A DNA stretch of 64,000 nucleotides, taken from the NCBI GenBank assembly GCA_017628205.1, contig JAGBZO010000009.1:1-64000 (forward strand), read 5' to 3'. Below, piece by piece: positions 24,595 through 32,283 of the stretch (the stretch's first letter is position 1; each line of letters begins with the position of its first letter). Source of the stretch: Duodenibacillus sp. (GTDB lineage: Bacteria > Pseudomonadota > Gammaproteobacteria > Burkholderiales > Burkholderiaceae_F). A program made the position numbers and the translations under genes. The notes below the pieces were generated by a model. The model had not been told where the DNA came from. It saw nothing but the letters and a program-made list of their open reading frames with translations, and made no database searches.

Positions 24595-26520
24595 TTAGTG
24601 CTTGACTTCCTTGAAGTCGGCATCGACGACGTCGTCAGCCTGCTGCTGAGCGCCGCCCTGTTGCTGGGCGCCGGCCTGAGCCTGCTGCTGAGCCTGAGCG
24701 GCCTGATTGAGCTTTTCACCGATCTTCTGCGCGGCGGCCATCAAAGCTTCAACGCTCTTGTCGATGGCTTCCTTGTCTTCACCGCGGATGACGCCTTCAA
24801 CTTCCTTGATGGCGGCTTCGCAAGCGGCGCGATCGGAAGCTTCAACCTTGTCGCCGAGATCCTTGAGCGTCTTCTGTACCTGGCTGATGGCAGCATCGGC
24901 CTGGTTGCGGGACTGAGCCAATTCAAAACGACGATGATCTTCGGCCTTGTTGGCTTCGGCGTCGGCCACCATGCGATTGATTTCTTCTTCGGTCAGACCG
25001 GAGCTGGCCTTGATCGTGATGGTGTTTTCCTTGCCGGTGGCCTTGTCCTTGGCGGCAACGTGCAAAATGCCGTTGGCGTCGATGTCGAAGGTCACTTCAA
25101 TCTGCGGCAAACCGCGAGGAGCCGGGGCAATGCCTTCGAGATTGAATTCGCCCAACAACTTGTTGGAAGCGGCCATTTCGCGTTCACCCTGATAAACCTT
25201 GATGGTCACGGCGGGCTGATTGTCTTCGGCCGTAGAGAAGACCTGAGCGTGCTTGGTCGGGATCGTGGTGTTGCGCTTGATCATGGCGGTCATGACGCCG
25301 CCCAAGGTTTCGATACCCAGGGTCAACGGCGTGACGTCGAGCAACAGAACGTCCTTGCGGTCGCCGGTCAAAACGGAACCCTGAACGGCAGCGCCGATGG
25401 CGACGGCTTCGTCGGGGTTGACGTCTTTGCGCGGATCCTTGCCGAAGAATTCACGAACGACCTGCTGAACGCGGGGCATACGGGACATACCGCCGACCAA
25501 AATCACGTCGGAGATGTCGGACGTGCTGGCGCCGGCATCCTGCAAAGCCTTGCGGCAGGGTTCGATCGTGCGCTGAACCAAATCTTCCACCATGCTTTCG
25601 AACTTGGCACGAGTGATCGTGATGTTCATGTGCTTCGGACCGGTGGCGTCGGCCGTGATGTACGGCAGGTTGATTTCGGTTTCCTGACGGTTGGACAATT
25701 CGATCTTGGCCTTTTCGGCGGCGTCCTTCAAACGCTGCAGAGCCAAAACGTCCTTACCCAAATCAACGCCGGTGTCCTTCTTGAATTCGTCGATCAAGTA
25801 GGCGACCAAACGCTGGTCGAAGTCTTCGCCGCCCAAGAACGTGTCGCCGTTCGTGGAGAGAACTTCAAACTGCTTGTCACCGTCAACGTTGGCGATGTCG
25901 ATCACGGAAATATCGAACGTACCGCCGCCCAAGTCATAAACGGCGATCTTACGATCGGCCTGACCCATCTTGTCCAAACCGAAGGCCAAAGCGGCTGCGG
26001 TCGGTTCGTTGATGATGCGCTTGACTTCCAAGCCGGCGATGCGACCGGCGTCCTTGGTGGCCTGACGCTGGCTGTCGTTGAAGTAGGCCGGAACCGTGAT
26101 GACGGCTTCGGTCACGGTTTCACCGAGATAGTCTTCGGCGGTCTTCTTCATCTTGCGGAGCACTTCGGCGGAAACCTGCTGGGGAGCGAGCTTCTTGTCC
26201 TGAAGAACCTGAACCCAGGCGTCGCCGTTGTCGGCACGAACGATGCTGAAGGGAGCGTGAGCAACGTCCTTCTGAACTTCCTTGTCTTCGTAACGACGAC
26301 CGATCAAACGCTTGACGGCAAACAACGTGTTCTTCGGATTGGTGATGGCCTGACGCTTGGCGGTGGCGCCGACGAGGATTTCGCCGTTTTCCAAATAGGC
26401 GACGATGGAAGGCGTCGTGCGGGTGCCTTCGGAATTTTCGATCACGCGAACCTTGTCGCCTTCCATGATGGCAACAGCCGAATTGGTCGTACCAAGGTCG
26501 ATACCGATGATCTTAGACAT
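24595..26520 (-). CDS. dnaK: Chaperone protein DnaK (Hsp70)
   Basis: DnaK is the ATP-dependent Hsp70 chaperone. The 641-residue product starts [20 protein letters not shown] and contains [11 protein letters not shown], the [21 protein letters not shown] segment, the [17 protein letters not shown] linker and a C-terminal Gln/Ala-rich tail ending [13 protein letters not shown]. The frame is open further upstream, but the ATG at 26520 is the standard start. A heat-shock promoter (CCCCATAT with GTTGAA) lies about 115-140 bases upstream, giving dnaK a promoter separate from that of grpE. Confidence 0.99.
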   Translation of the reverse strand: MSKIIGIDLGTTNSAVAIMEGDKVRVIENSEGTRTTPSIVAYLENGEILVGATAKRQAITNPKNTLFAVKRLIGRRYEDKEVQKDVAHAPFSIVRADNGDAWVQVLQDKKLAPQQVSAEVLRKMKKTAEDYLGETVTEAVITVPAYFNDSQRQATKDAGRIAGLEVKRIINEPTAAALAFGLDKMGQADRKIAVYDLGGGTFDISVIDIANVDGDKQFEVLSTNGDTFLGGEDFDQRLVAYLIDEFKKDTGVDLGKDVLALQRLKDAAEKAKIELSNRQETEINLPYITADATGPKHMNITITRAKFESMVEDLVQRTIEPCRKALQDAGASTSDISDVILVGGMSRMPRVQQVVREFFGKDPRKDVNPDEAVAIGAAVQGSVLTGDRKDVLLLDVTPLTLGIETLGGVMTAMIKRNTTIPTKHAQVFSTAEDNQPAVTIKVYQGEREMAASNKLLGEFNLEGIAPAPRGLPQIEVTFDIDANGILHVAAKDKATGKENTITIKASSGLTEEEINRMVADAEANKAEDHRRFELAQSRNQADAAISQVQKTLKDLGDKVEASDRAACEAAIKEVEGVIRGEDKEAIDKSVEALMAAAQKIGEKLNQAAQAQQQAQAGAQQQGGAQQQADDVVDADFKEVKH

Positions 26521-26636
26521 GTTCTCCAAACCTCTCAAATAGCTTGTGCCGAGCAAAGAAAAAGGCTCGGCCTTCGTTGATAAATCCGTGCGGGATCGGC
26601 TCAAGTTCGTGCCGTCTCCCCGTCCATAAGCCCTAT

Positions 26637-26662
26637 ATGGGGACGCCCCGCGAAAATTCAAC
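26637..26662 (-). promoter_or_regulatory. Sigma-32-type promoter of dnaK
   Basis: On the minus strand GTTGAA (26662-26657) and CCCCAT (26642-26637, continuing AT) are separated by 14 bases. This matches the heat-shock consensus CTTGAA / CCCCATnT with one -35 mismatch. A 9-bp inverted repeat (26642-26650 with 26662-26670) overlaps it. Confidence 0.75.
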
Positions 26663-26707
26663 GGGGCGTCTGTAAAAAAAATTTAAACTCGTTTGCAGAA
26701 GCGAAAA

Positions 26708-27274
26708 TCAGCCCTGAACGACGCTGACCATGGCGGGACGCAAAACGCGTTCGTGGATCTTCCAACCACGCTGGAACACTTCGGCAACGTTACCGGCCAG
26801 TTGACCTTCGCCGGCAGGAACCATGGCGATGGCTTGCTGCGTGTTGGGATCGAACTTCTCACCCTTGGGATCGATGCAGGTCATGCCGCTGACTTCCAAC
26901 GCATGAAGCATTTGGCGGTACGTGGTCAACAGACCTTCGCGCATGGGGCCTTCGGTGTCGGCCGTGATTTCGATCGCCTTTTCCAGACTGTCGACCACCG
27001 GCAACAAATTCTGGGCAAACTTTTCCACGCCGAACTTTTGAGCCTTCATGACGTCTTCGGCACAACGACGACGCGTGTTTTCGAGCTCGGCGACGGCACG
27101 AACATACAGATCGTAATGTTCTGCGGCCTTGGCCTGCGCGGCGGCCAATTCGTCGGCAACGGTTTCGGCTGCGGGTTCTTCGCTCGTCTGTTCGGCCTGA
27201 TCAGCTTCTTGAGCCGCCTTCTTCAATTCTTCGGCGGCCTGATCGGCGGCTTGTTTGTTTTCGTTTTCGGACAT
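26708..27274 (-). CDS. grpE: Nucleotide exchange factor GrpE
   Basis: GrpE releases ADP from DnaK. The 188-residue product has a charged coiled-coil N-terminus (about 1-60), the dimerisation helix with YDLYVRAVAELENTRRRCAEDV, and the C-terminal beta domain with the conserved HPNTQQAI-like segment (here FDPNTQQAIAMVP) and GWKIHERVLRPAMVSV. The ATG at 27274 has CGGAG nine bases upstream and is preferred to the longer frame to 27301. A clear heat-shock promoter lies 47-73 bases upstream. Confidence 0.97.
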   Translation of the reverse strand: MSENENKQAADQAAEELKKAAQEADQAEQTSEEPAAETVADELAAAQAKAAEHYDLYVRAVAELENTRRRCAEDVMKAQKFGVEKFAQNLLPVVDSLEKAIEITADTEGPMREGLLTTYRQMLHALEVSGMTCIDPKGEKFDPNTQQAIAMVPAGEGQLAGNVAEVFQRGWKIHERVLRPAMVSVVQG

Positions 27275-27320
27275 AACGATTGACTCCGGAAATAGGTTCA
27301 ATAAAAACGGTATCCCCTAT

Positions 27321-27347
27321 ATGGGGACGACGTCGCGACTTTTCAAG
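27321..27347 (-). promoter_or_regulatory. Sigma-32-type promoter of grpE
   Basis: On the minus strand CTTGAA (27347-27342) and CCCCAT (27326-27321, continuing ATAG) are separated by 15 bases, a near-perfect heat-shock promoter. The 14-mer GTCCCCATATAGGG recurs in the dnaK promoter. The -35 begins only two bases past the hemH stop. Confidence 0.85.
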
Positions 27348-27349
27348 TC

Positions 27350-28333
27350 TCAGGAAGCGAGAGCGCGCGAAATCAAACGCGCATAGCCGCGCACCGCTTG
27401 CTCGCCGTCATTGGGAGCGGGAACATAGCCGAAGATTTTGCCGCCGGCTTGTTCGTAGATTTCTTTGAGTTCGCATTGAATTTCTTCGAGCGTCTCGATG
27501 CAATCGGCCGCAAAGCCAGGACACACCACGTCGATGCGATCGTGTCCCTCGCGCGCCAAACGTTGCACCGTATCGATGGCCGACGGTTCGAGCCACTTGG
27601 CTCGACCGAATTTGGACTGGTAGCACAAAACCCACTGCGAATCCTCGAGCCCCAACGCGTTGGCCAACAAGCGGGCGGTCTCGTTGCATTGGCGCTCGTA
27701 AGGATCCCCTCGTTCGCTGCTGACGGCGGGAATGCCGTGAAAACTCATCACAAGTCGGTCGTTCGGCCCAAGTTCGCCCGCCTTGGCCCAATGCTCGCGA
27801 ACGTTCGATGCCAAACAAGCGATGTAATTCGGATCGTCGAAATACGATTCGATACGAACGATCGGCGCAGTCGTCGGATACTTTTTAATCACGCGATCGA
27901 CGATATCGAAAACGGCGGCGCTCGTTTGCGTGGCGTATTGCGCGAACATTGGCAAAATCACGATGCGTTCGGGGTTCGTTTCGATCACGCGCGCCAGTTC
28001 GTCGGCCAGCTTGTGCGAGCCGTAACACATGGCCCACGTCACGTCGAAACCTTCTCCCAGTTCACGATCCAACGCTCGAGCCGTCTTCAAGGTGTAATCC
28101 ACCAACGGAGAGCCGTTTTCCGTCCAAATCGAACGGTACCGGTTGGCCGCGTCTTGCGAGCGACGCGGAACGACGATCCCGCGCAAAATCGGCTGCCAAA
28201 TCAGCGGATGTAATTCGACAACGCGTCGGTCGCCCAAGAACTCGATCAAGTACTTTCCGACCGCTTCTTTCGTCGGCGCTTCTGGAGAACCCGTGTTGAC
28301 GAGGATAACGGCGATTCGACCGCTTTGAGACAT
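27350..28333 (-). CDS. hemH: Ferrochelatase
   Basis: HemH inserts Fe(II) into protoporphyrin IX, the final step of haem synthesis. The 327-residue product starts GRIAVILVNTGSPEAP and carries the family motifs GSPLVDYT, AMCYGSH and the catalytic MSFHGIP (histidine). It continues with DPYERQCNETARLLA, CYQSKFGRAKWLEPS and a late CPGFAADCIETLEEI. Length is typical of proteobacterial ferrochelatases, and no Fe-S cluster tail is seen. It lies upstream of grpE on the same strand, with a heat-shock promoter between them. HemG, the preceding pathway enzyme, is 6 kb away. Confidence 0.97.
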   Translation of the reverse strand: MSQSGRIAVILVNTGSPEAPTKEAVGKYLIEFLGDRRVVELHPLIWQPILRGIVVPRRSQDAANRYRSIWTENGSPLVDYTLKTARALDRELGEGFDVTWAMCYGSHKLADELARVIETNPERIVILPMFAQYATQTSAAVFDIVDRVIKKYPTTAPIVRIESYFDDPNYIACLASNVREHWAKAGELGPNDRLVMSFHGIPAVSSERGDPYERQCNETARLLANALGLEDSQWVLCYQSKFGRAKWLEPSAIDTVQRLAREGHDRIDVVCPGFAADCIETLEEIQCELKEIYEQAGGKIFGYVPAPNDGEQAVRGYARLISRALAS

Positions 28334-28352
28334 AAACGCACCCTTAGATAAT

Positions 28353-28400
28353 GCACAATCGTCGGCGCCGAGCGGCGCCCTACCAACGATGCGATTGTGC
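28353..28400. repeat. Branched inverted repeat between hydE and hemH
   Basis: GCACAATCG (28353-28361) pairs perfectly with CGATTGTGC (28392-28400). Inside lies a second hairpin, GGCGCC-GAGC-GGCGCC (28364-28379). Neither strand has a T-tract after it, so it is not a classic terminator. It lies between the hydE stop and the hemH start and could be in the hemH leader. Confidence 0.55.
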
Positions 28401-28453
28401 GCCTTTCGGCTTAAGCGTTCCTTTAGAACGACTGAGAGAAATCCAGCTGCCGC

Positions 28454-29581
28454 TTATTCTTCAACACCGACGCGTTGGCACCAACGCAACGAGCTACCGG
28501 GCTTGTTCCAACCGATATCCCGACCGATTGCCGCGATGCGACGTTCAAGCTCGGAAGCAAACTGCATGGGCCCGTCGTTCACGCACGGTTTGTTGTCATA
28601 CAGTTGATAACCGGTTCGATAGCTTTGAGGCGACAGATTCGGCATGACGACGTTGGCGCCGTACATGATCCCGAGTTCGCGCCCGTCGTCTCGGATGGCC
28701 TGCAAGGCCGTGGCGGCCGCAATGTTCACCGGCCCCATAACGAGACGCACGACGGCGATCATGTTGAGCGACAGCTGCAACAGCGGCTCGGGTTCCATTT
28801 GCCCGATTTCTTGCAAATCGCCCCCTTGACTCATCAAGTACGGTCCCATGCCGATCATGTCGACGTCCAACTGTTGGAACAAGCGAATGTCTTTGCACAG
28901 GTCTTCCAACGTCTGGCCGGGGATGCCGATCATCACGCCGGTCCCCACTTGATAGCCGCTTTGCCGCAAGCTATTGAAACACTCGAAACGTTTTTCGAGC
29001 GTCTTTTGTTGTTTTCCTCCGCCCGTATGCAACATCTCGAACAAGGCGGGGTTGCTCGTTTCGAATCGGGACAAATAGCGCAGCGCCATCCGGTTGCCGC
29101 TGGCCTGAGCCCACTGTTCGTATACCTCAGGCGTTTGATCGCCCAGCGAGAGCGTGATGCCGACGCCGTTGGGCAACGTGTCGCTGACGGTCGCTTCGTG
29201 GATGGCACGCAAGCACCGCGTCACGAAATCGACGAACTTCGGATCGTCGCGTTCGCCGGCTTGCAAGCACACGGACCCGTACCCTTGTTCGGCGGCCCAG
29301 ACGGCCTGTTCAACGACTTCGTCCAACGTCATCGTGTAGCGTTTGAGCGCGTGATTGCCCTTGCGAATGCCGCAATAACGGCAATCGTACGTGCATACGT
29401 TCGACAGTTCGATCAGCCCGCGATAGTAGACGTTGTTCCCCATCAGGGCGGTCGTACGACGATAGGCCGCCTGTTGCAACAGAGCGCAATCCTCCGGATC
29501 GGTCAGCGCCAAGACTCGGACGATGTCCTCGTCGCTCCATTCGGTTTGCTCAAGCAAGCGGCTCAACTGTTCGTGCGTCAT
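28454..29581 (-). CDS. hydE: Radical SAM protein, HydE-type ([FeFe]-hydrogenase maturase)
   Basis: HydE is a radical SAM enzyme that helps build the diiron part of the [FeFe]-hydrogenase H-cluster together with HydF and HydG. The 375-residue product has the [4Fe-4S] motif CTYDCRYC (C63, C67, C70). It is preceded by GNNVYYRGLIELSNV and followed by VCLQAGERDDPKF, GITLSLGDQTPEVY, GYQVGTGVMIGIPGQT, DVDMIGMGPYL and GANVVMPNLSP. These match HydE, not the related biotin synthase or PylB. The start is the ATG at 29581; an ATG four codons upstream is also possible. No hydA, hydF or hydG is visible here, so the target is unknown. It is divergent from luxS. Confidence 0.85.
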   Translation of the reverse strand: MTHEQLSRLLEQTEWSDEDIVRVLALTDPEDCALLQQAAYRRTTALMGNNVYYRGLIELSNVCTYDCRYCGIRKGNHALKRYTMTLDEVVEQAVWAAEQGYGSVCLQAGERDDPKFVDFVTRCLRAIHEATVSDTLPNGVGITLSLGDQTPEVYEQWAQASGNRMALRYLSRFETSNPALFEMLHTGGGKQQKTLEKRFECFNSLRQSGYQVGTGVMIGIPGQTLEDLCKDIRLFQQLDVDMIGMGPYLMSQGGDLQEIGQMEPEPLLQLSLNMIAVVRLVMGPVNIAAATALQAIRDDGRELGIMYGANVVMPNLSPQSYRTGYQLYDNKPCVNDGPMQFASELERRIAAIGRDIGWNKPGSSLRWCQRVGVEE

Positions 29582-29807
29582 AACTGTCCACATTTGTCGT
29601 CTGAAAATTGTCCGTCCGTTGTTACGGACGACTGAAGTTCGAGAATACCATGCAAGCAACGGGCGGGCAATACGCCGTCGGCAGTACTCAAGACGCGGAA
29701 CACGACCACATTCTTGGCGACCGACTTCCTTCCGTTTCCGTCGGACTGCTATAGTGTCTAAATTGTCTCGGACACGTCTTTATTTTTTAGTTGGATTCTC
29801 TTCAATC

Positions 29808-30266
29808 ATGCAACGCATTCAAAGCTTTCAGATCGACCACGATTTGCTCGATCCCGGCATCTATGTTTCCCGCGTCGACGGCGACATCACCACGTACGAT
29901 CTTCGCACTCGCAAGCCCAACGCCGGCGATTACATGGACAACGTCACGATGCACTCCGTCGAGCACATGATCGCCACGTTCATCCGAAACAGCAGCATCG
30001 CCGATCAGGTCATCTATTTCGGTCCCATGGGGTGCCAGACCGGGTTTTATCTCTTGATTCGCAATGCCGACAACGACGTGGTCTTGGCCACGCTCAAAAC
30101 CATGCTGCAACAAGTGATCGATCACGAAGACCTCGTTTTCGGCGCGTCGCAAAAAGAATGCGGCAACTATCGCAACCTTGACATCGAATGCGCCAAGCGT
30201 GAGTGCCGTCGCTATCTCGACTGCCTCAACGCCAAACCGACGCACGATTTCACCTACGCCCAATAA
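29808..30266 (+). CDS. luxS: S-ribosylhomocysteine lyase
   Basis: LuxS splits S-ribosylhomocysteine into homocysteine and DPD, the precursor of autoinducer-2. The 152-residue protein has the metal-binding HSVEH (H49, E52, H53), the catalytic cysteine C76 in FGPMGCQTGFY, and the third metal ligand C118 in KECGN. Length is about 20 residues shorter than the E. coli protein, mainly at the C-terminus. It is followed after 11 bases by pfs, which makes its substrate, so the pair encodes the two-step recycling of S-adenosylhomocysteine. Luminal AI-2 signalling is possible but not required. Confidence 0.97.
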   Translation: MQRIQSFQIDHDLLDPGIYVSRVDGDITTYDLRTRKPNAGDYMDNVTMHSVEHMIATFIRNSSIADQVIYFGPMGCQTGFYLLIRNADNDVVLATLKTMLQQVIDHEDLVFGASQKECGNYRNLDIECAKRECRRYLDCLNAKPTHDFTYAQ

Positions 30267-30277
30267 GGAGAGCACAC

Positions 30278-30970
30278 ATGATCGGCATCATCGGCGCCAT
30301 GCGTATCGAAGTGGACGCGCTCAAGGCCAAGTTGGCCAATCCCGTCACCGAAACGATCAGCGGCATTGATTTTCACCAAGGTCAGCTCAACGGCGTGGAC
30401 GTCGTCGTCGCCGTCAGCGGCATCGGCAAGGTGTTTGCCGCCATCTGCGCTCAGACCATGATCCTGCGTTTCGGTGTCGACAAAATCATTAATTCCGGCG
30501 TTGCCGGCACCCTGTCCGACAAGCTGCATATCGGTGACGTCGCCATTTCGACTGCACTGGTTCAACACGACATGGACACGTCCTGCATCGGCGATCCTCA
30601 CGGCCTGCTTTCGGGCATCAACATCGTCAAATTACCGGCCGACGAAGACATCTATCGCGGCGTCGAGTCGGTCGCCAAGGAATTGGGCATGAACTGCCTG
30701 CTCGGCACGATCGCCACGGGCGATCAGTTCATCGCCAACGCCGAACGCAAACAATGGATCAAAGACACGTTCGACGGCATCGCCGTTGAAATGGAGTCGG
30801 GTTCCATCGCTCACGTTTGCTATGTCAACCGCATTCCCTTTGCCGCCATTCGCGTGATTTCCGACGAAGCCAGCGGCGAGGCCAGCATGGACTACATGGA
30901 GTTCGTCAAACTGGCGGCGGATCGCTCCATGGCCATTACCGAAAAGTTGTTGCCGCTCATCGCCCGCTGA
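30278..30970 (+). CDS. mtnN: 5'-Methylthioadenosine/S-adenosylhomocysteine nucleosidase
   Basis: This enzyme (also called Pfs) hydrolyses the glycosidic bond of methylthioadenosine and S-adenosylhomocysteine, releasing adenine. The 230-residue product begins IGIIGAMRIEVDAL and shows GVAGTL, GDQFIAN and the active-site residues E11, E173 (in EMESG) and D196 (in ISDEASG), equivalent to E12, E174 and D197 of E. coli. AAGGAG lies seven bases before the ATG. It is the second gene of a luxS-pfs operon ending in a terminator. Confidence 0.97.
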   Translation: MIGIIGAMRIEVDALKAKLANPVTETISGIDFHQGQLNGVDVVVAVSGIGKVFAAICAQTMILRFGVDKIINSGVAGTLSDKLHIGDVAISTALVQHDMDTSCIGDPHGLLSGINIVKLPADEDIYRGVESVAKELGMNCLLGTIATGDQFIANAERKQWIKDTFDGIAVEMESGSIAHVCYVNRIPFAAIRVISDEASGEASMDYMEFVKLAADRSMAITEKLLPLIAR

Positions 30971-30989
30971 GCCCGGCGTTTTCGCTCTT

Positions 30990-31026
30990 GGGCTGTGCGT
31001 CTTGAGTCAAGGCGCGCAGCCTTTTG
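30990..31026 (+). terminator. luxS-pfs terminator
   Basis: GGCTGTGCGTCTTG and CAAGGCGCGCAGCC form an imperfect 14-bp stem with a three-base loop, followed by TTTT. Confidence 0.75.
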
Positions 31027-31047
31027 TTCATTTGAAGGAGCTTTTTC

Positions 31048-32271
31048 ATGCGACTGTTACATACATCCGATTGGCACTTGGGCCGACGTTTGTGCGATTG
31101 CGATCGCTACCGCACCTTCGAACAATTTTTGACCTGGCTGACCGATCTAATCGCCGAACAATCCGTCGACACGTTGCTCGTGGCCGGCGACGTCTTCGAC
31201 ACGACGACGCCGTCGCATCAGGCGCAAAAGCTCTATTACGACTTTTTAGCCGGTCTTCAGTCGACGTCGTGCCGCCATGTCGTCGTTATTGCCGGCAATC
31301 ACGACTCCCCCACGCTGCTTACCGCGCCCAAGAGCCTGCTCAATGCGCTCAACGTCACCGTCGTAGGCTCGCCGGGCGAACGATGCGACGACGAAATCAT
31401 CGCTTTGCACGATGGAGCCGGCGCGTTGCAGGCCGTCGTCTGCGCCATTCCCTATTTGCGCGAACGCGACATCCTGCACTACGGCGAACACGATACGTTG
31501 CGAGAAAAAGACGAAGCGATCGCCCGCGCCACCGCCTTGCATTATCGACGCGTCGTCGACCGCGCTCTCGAGCTTTACGACATCGCCCCGAACATCCCTC
31601 TCATCGCTTCCGGTCATCTCTTTGCGGCCGGTTGCACAACGCAAACAAGCGAACGCAATCTCTATGTCGGATCTTTGGGCGTATTGCCCGCCGACACTTT
31701 CCCGCCTGAAATCGACTATCTGGCGCTCGGCCATTTGCACCACGCTCAACAGTTGAACGGCATTGCGGCCGGCGGTTACTGCGGCTCGCCCATTCCGTTC
31801 GACTTCGGCGAAAATCAAGACAAATATGTAAATATCATCGACTTTGACGGAAAATTAACGGAAATAAGAAAAATTCCCGTGCCGCACTTCGATCGTTTGC
31901 GTCGCATCGAGGGTGATGTCGACTCGATCGTCGAGGCCGTCGGCGAACTTGTCCGGGCGCAGTGCGACGATTGGTGCGAAATCATCCGCACGGGCGGCAT
32001 CACGGGACACAATCTCAAAGAAATCGTCGATTCGCTGACGCAAGGCGCTCCGTTGCGCGTCGTTCGGATTTGCGACGCCTCTTTCGAGGCCGCATGCCTG
32101 ACGTCGTCCGACACGACACAATCGATCAAAGAGTTGACGCCTTCCGATATTTTTGAAAAACGTTTGGCCAGGGCTTCGGATCTGGACGAAGAAACCAAAC
32201 GCGAGCTGCGTTATTGCCATGACAGCATCGTGTACGACATCCTGCACGAGGACGTGCACGCGAATCGATGA
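31048..32271 (+). CDS. sbcD: Nuclease SbcCD subunit D
   Basis: SbcD is the Mn-dependent nuclease of the SbcCD complex, which opens DNA hairpins and processes blocked ends; it is the Mre11 homologue. The 407-residue product carries the phosphoesterase motifs in order: TSDWHLGR, LLVAGDVFDT, VIAGNHDSP, ASGHLFAAG and LALGHLHHAQ. Length matches E. coli SbcD (400). Its ATG follows AAGGAG. sbcC starts 12 bases after the stop, so the two are co-transcribed. Confidence 0.97.
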   Translation: MRLLHTSDWHLGRRLCDCDRYRTFEQFLTWLTDLIAEQSVDTLLVAGDVFDTTTPSHQAQKLYYDFLAGLQSTSCRHVVVIAGNHDSPTLLTAPKSLLNALNVTVVGSPGERCDDEIIALHDGAGALQAVVCAIPYLRERDILHYGEHDTLREKDEAIARATALHYRRVVDRALELYDIAPNIPLIASGHLFAAGCTTQTSERNLYVGSLGVLPADTFPPEIDYLALGHLHHAQQLNGIAAGGYCGSPIPFDFGENQDKYVNIIDFDGKLTEIRKIPVPHFDRLRRIEGDVDSIVEAVGELVRAQCDDWCEIIRTGGITGHNLKEIVDSLTQGAPLRVVRICDASFEAACLTSSDTTQSIKELTPSDIFEKRLARASDLDEETKRELRYCHDSIVYDILHEDVHANR

Positions 32272-32283
32272 CGGAGAAACCGC

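Noticed and set aside
24598..26580. A 660-codon open frame on the plus strand opposite dnaK
   Set aside because: Its composition mirrors the strong codon bias of dnaK on the other strand and it resembles no protein family. Similar long antisense frames occur opposite secD, fadD, mltD and the ABC operon.
28454..29581. Biotin synthase (BioB) as the identity of the radical SAM gene
   Set aside because: It lacks BioB motifs. The YYRGLIELSNVC, LQAGER and MIGMGPYL segments fit HydE.
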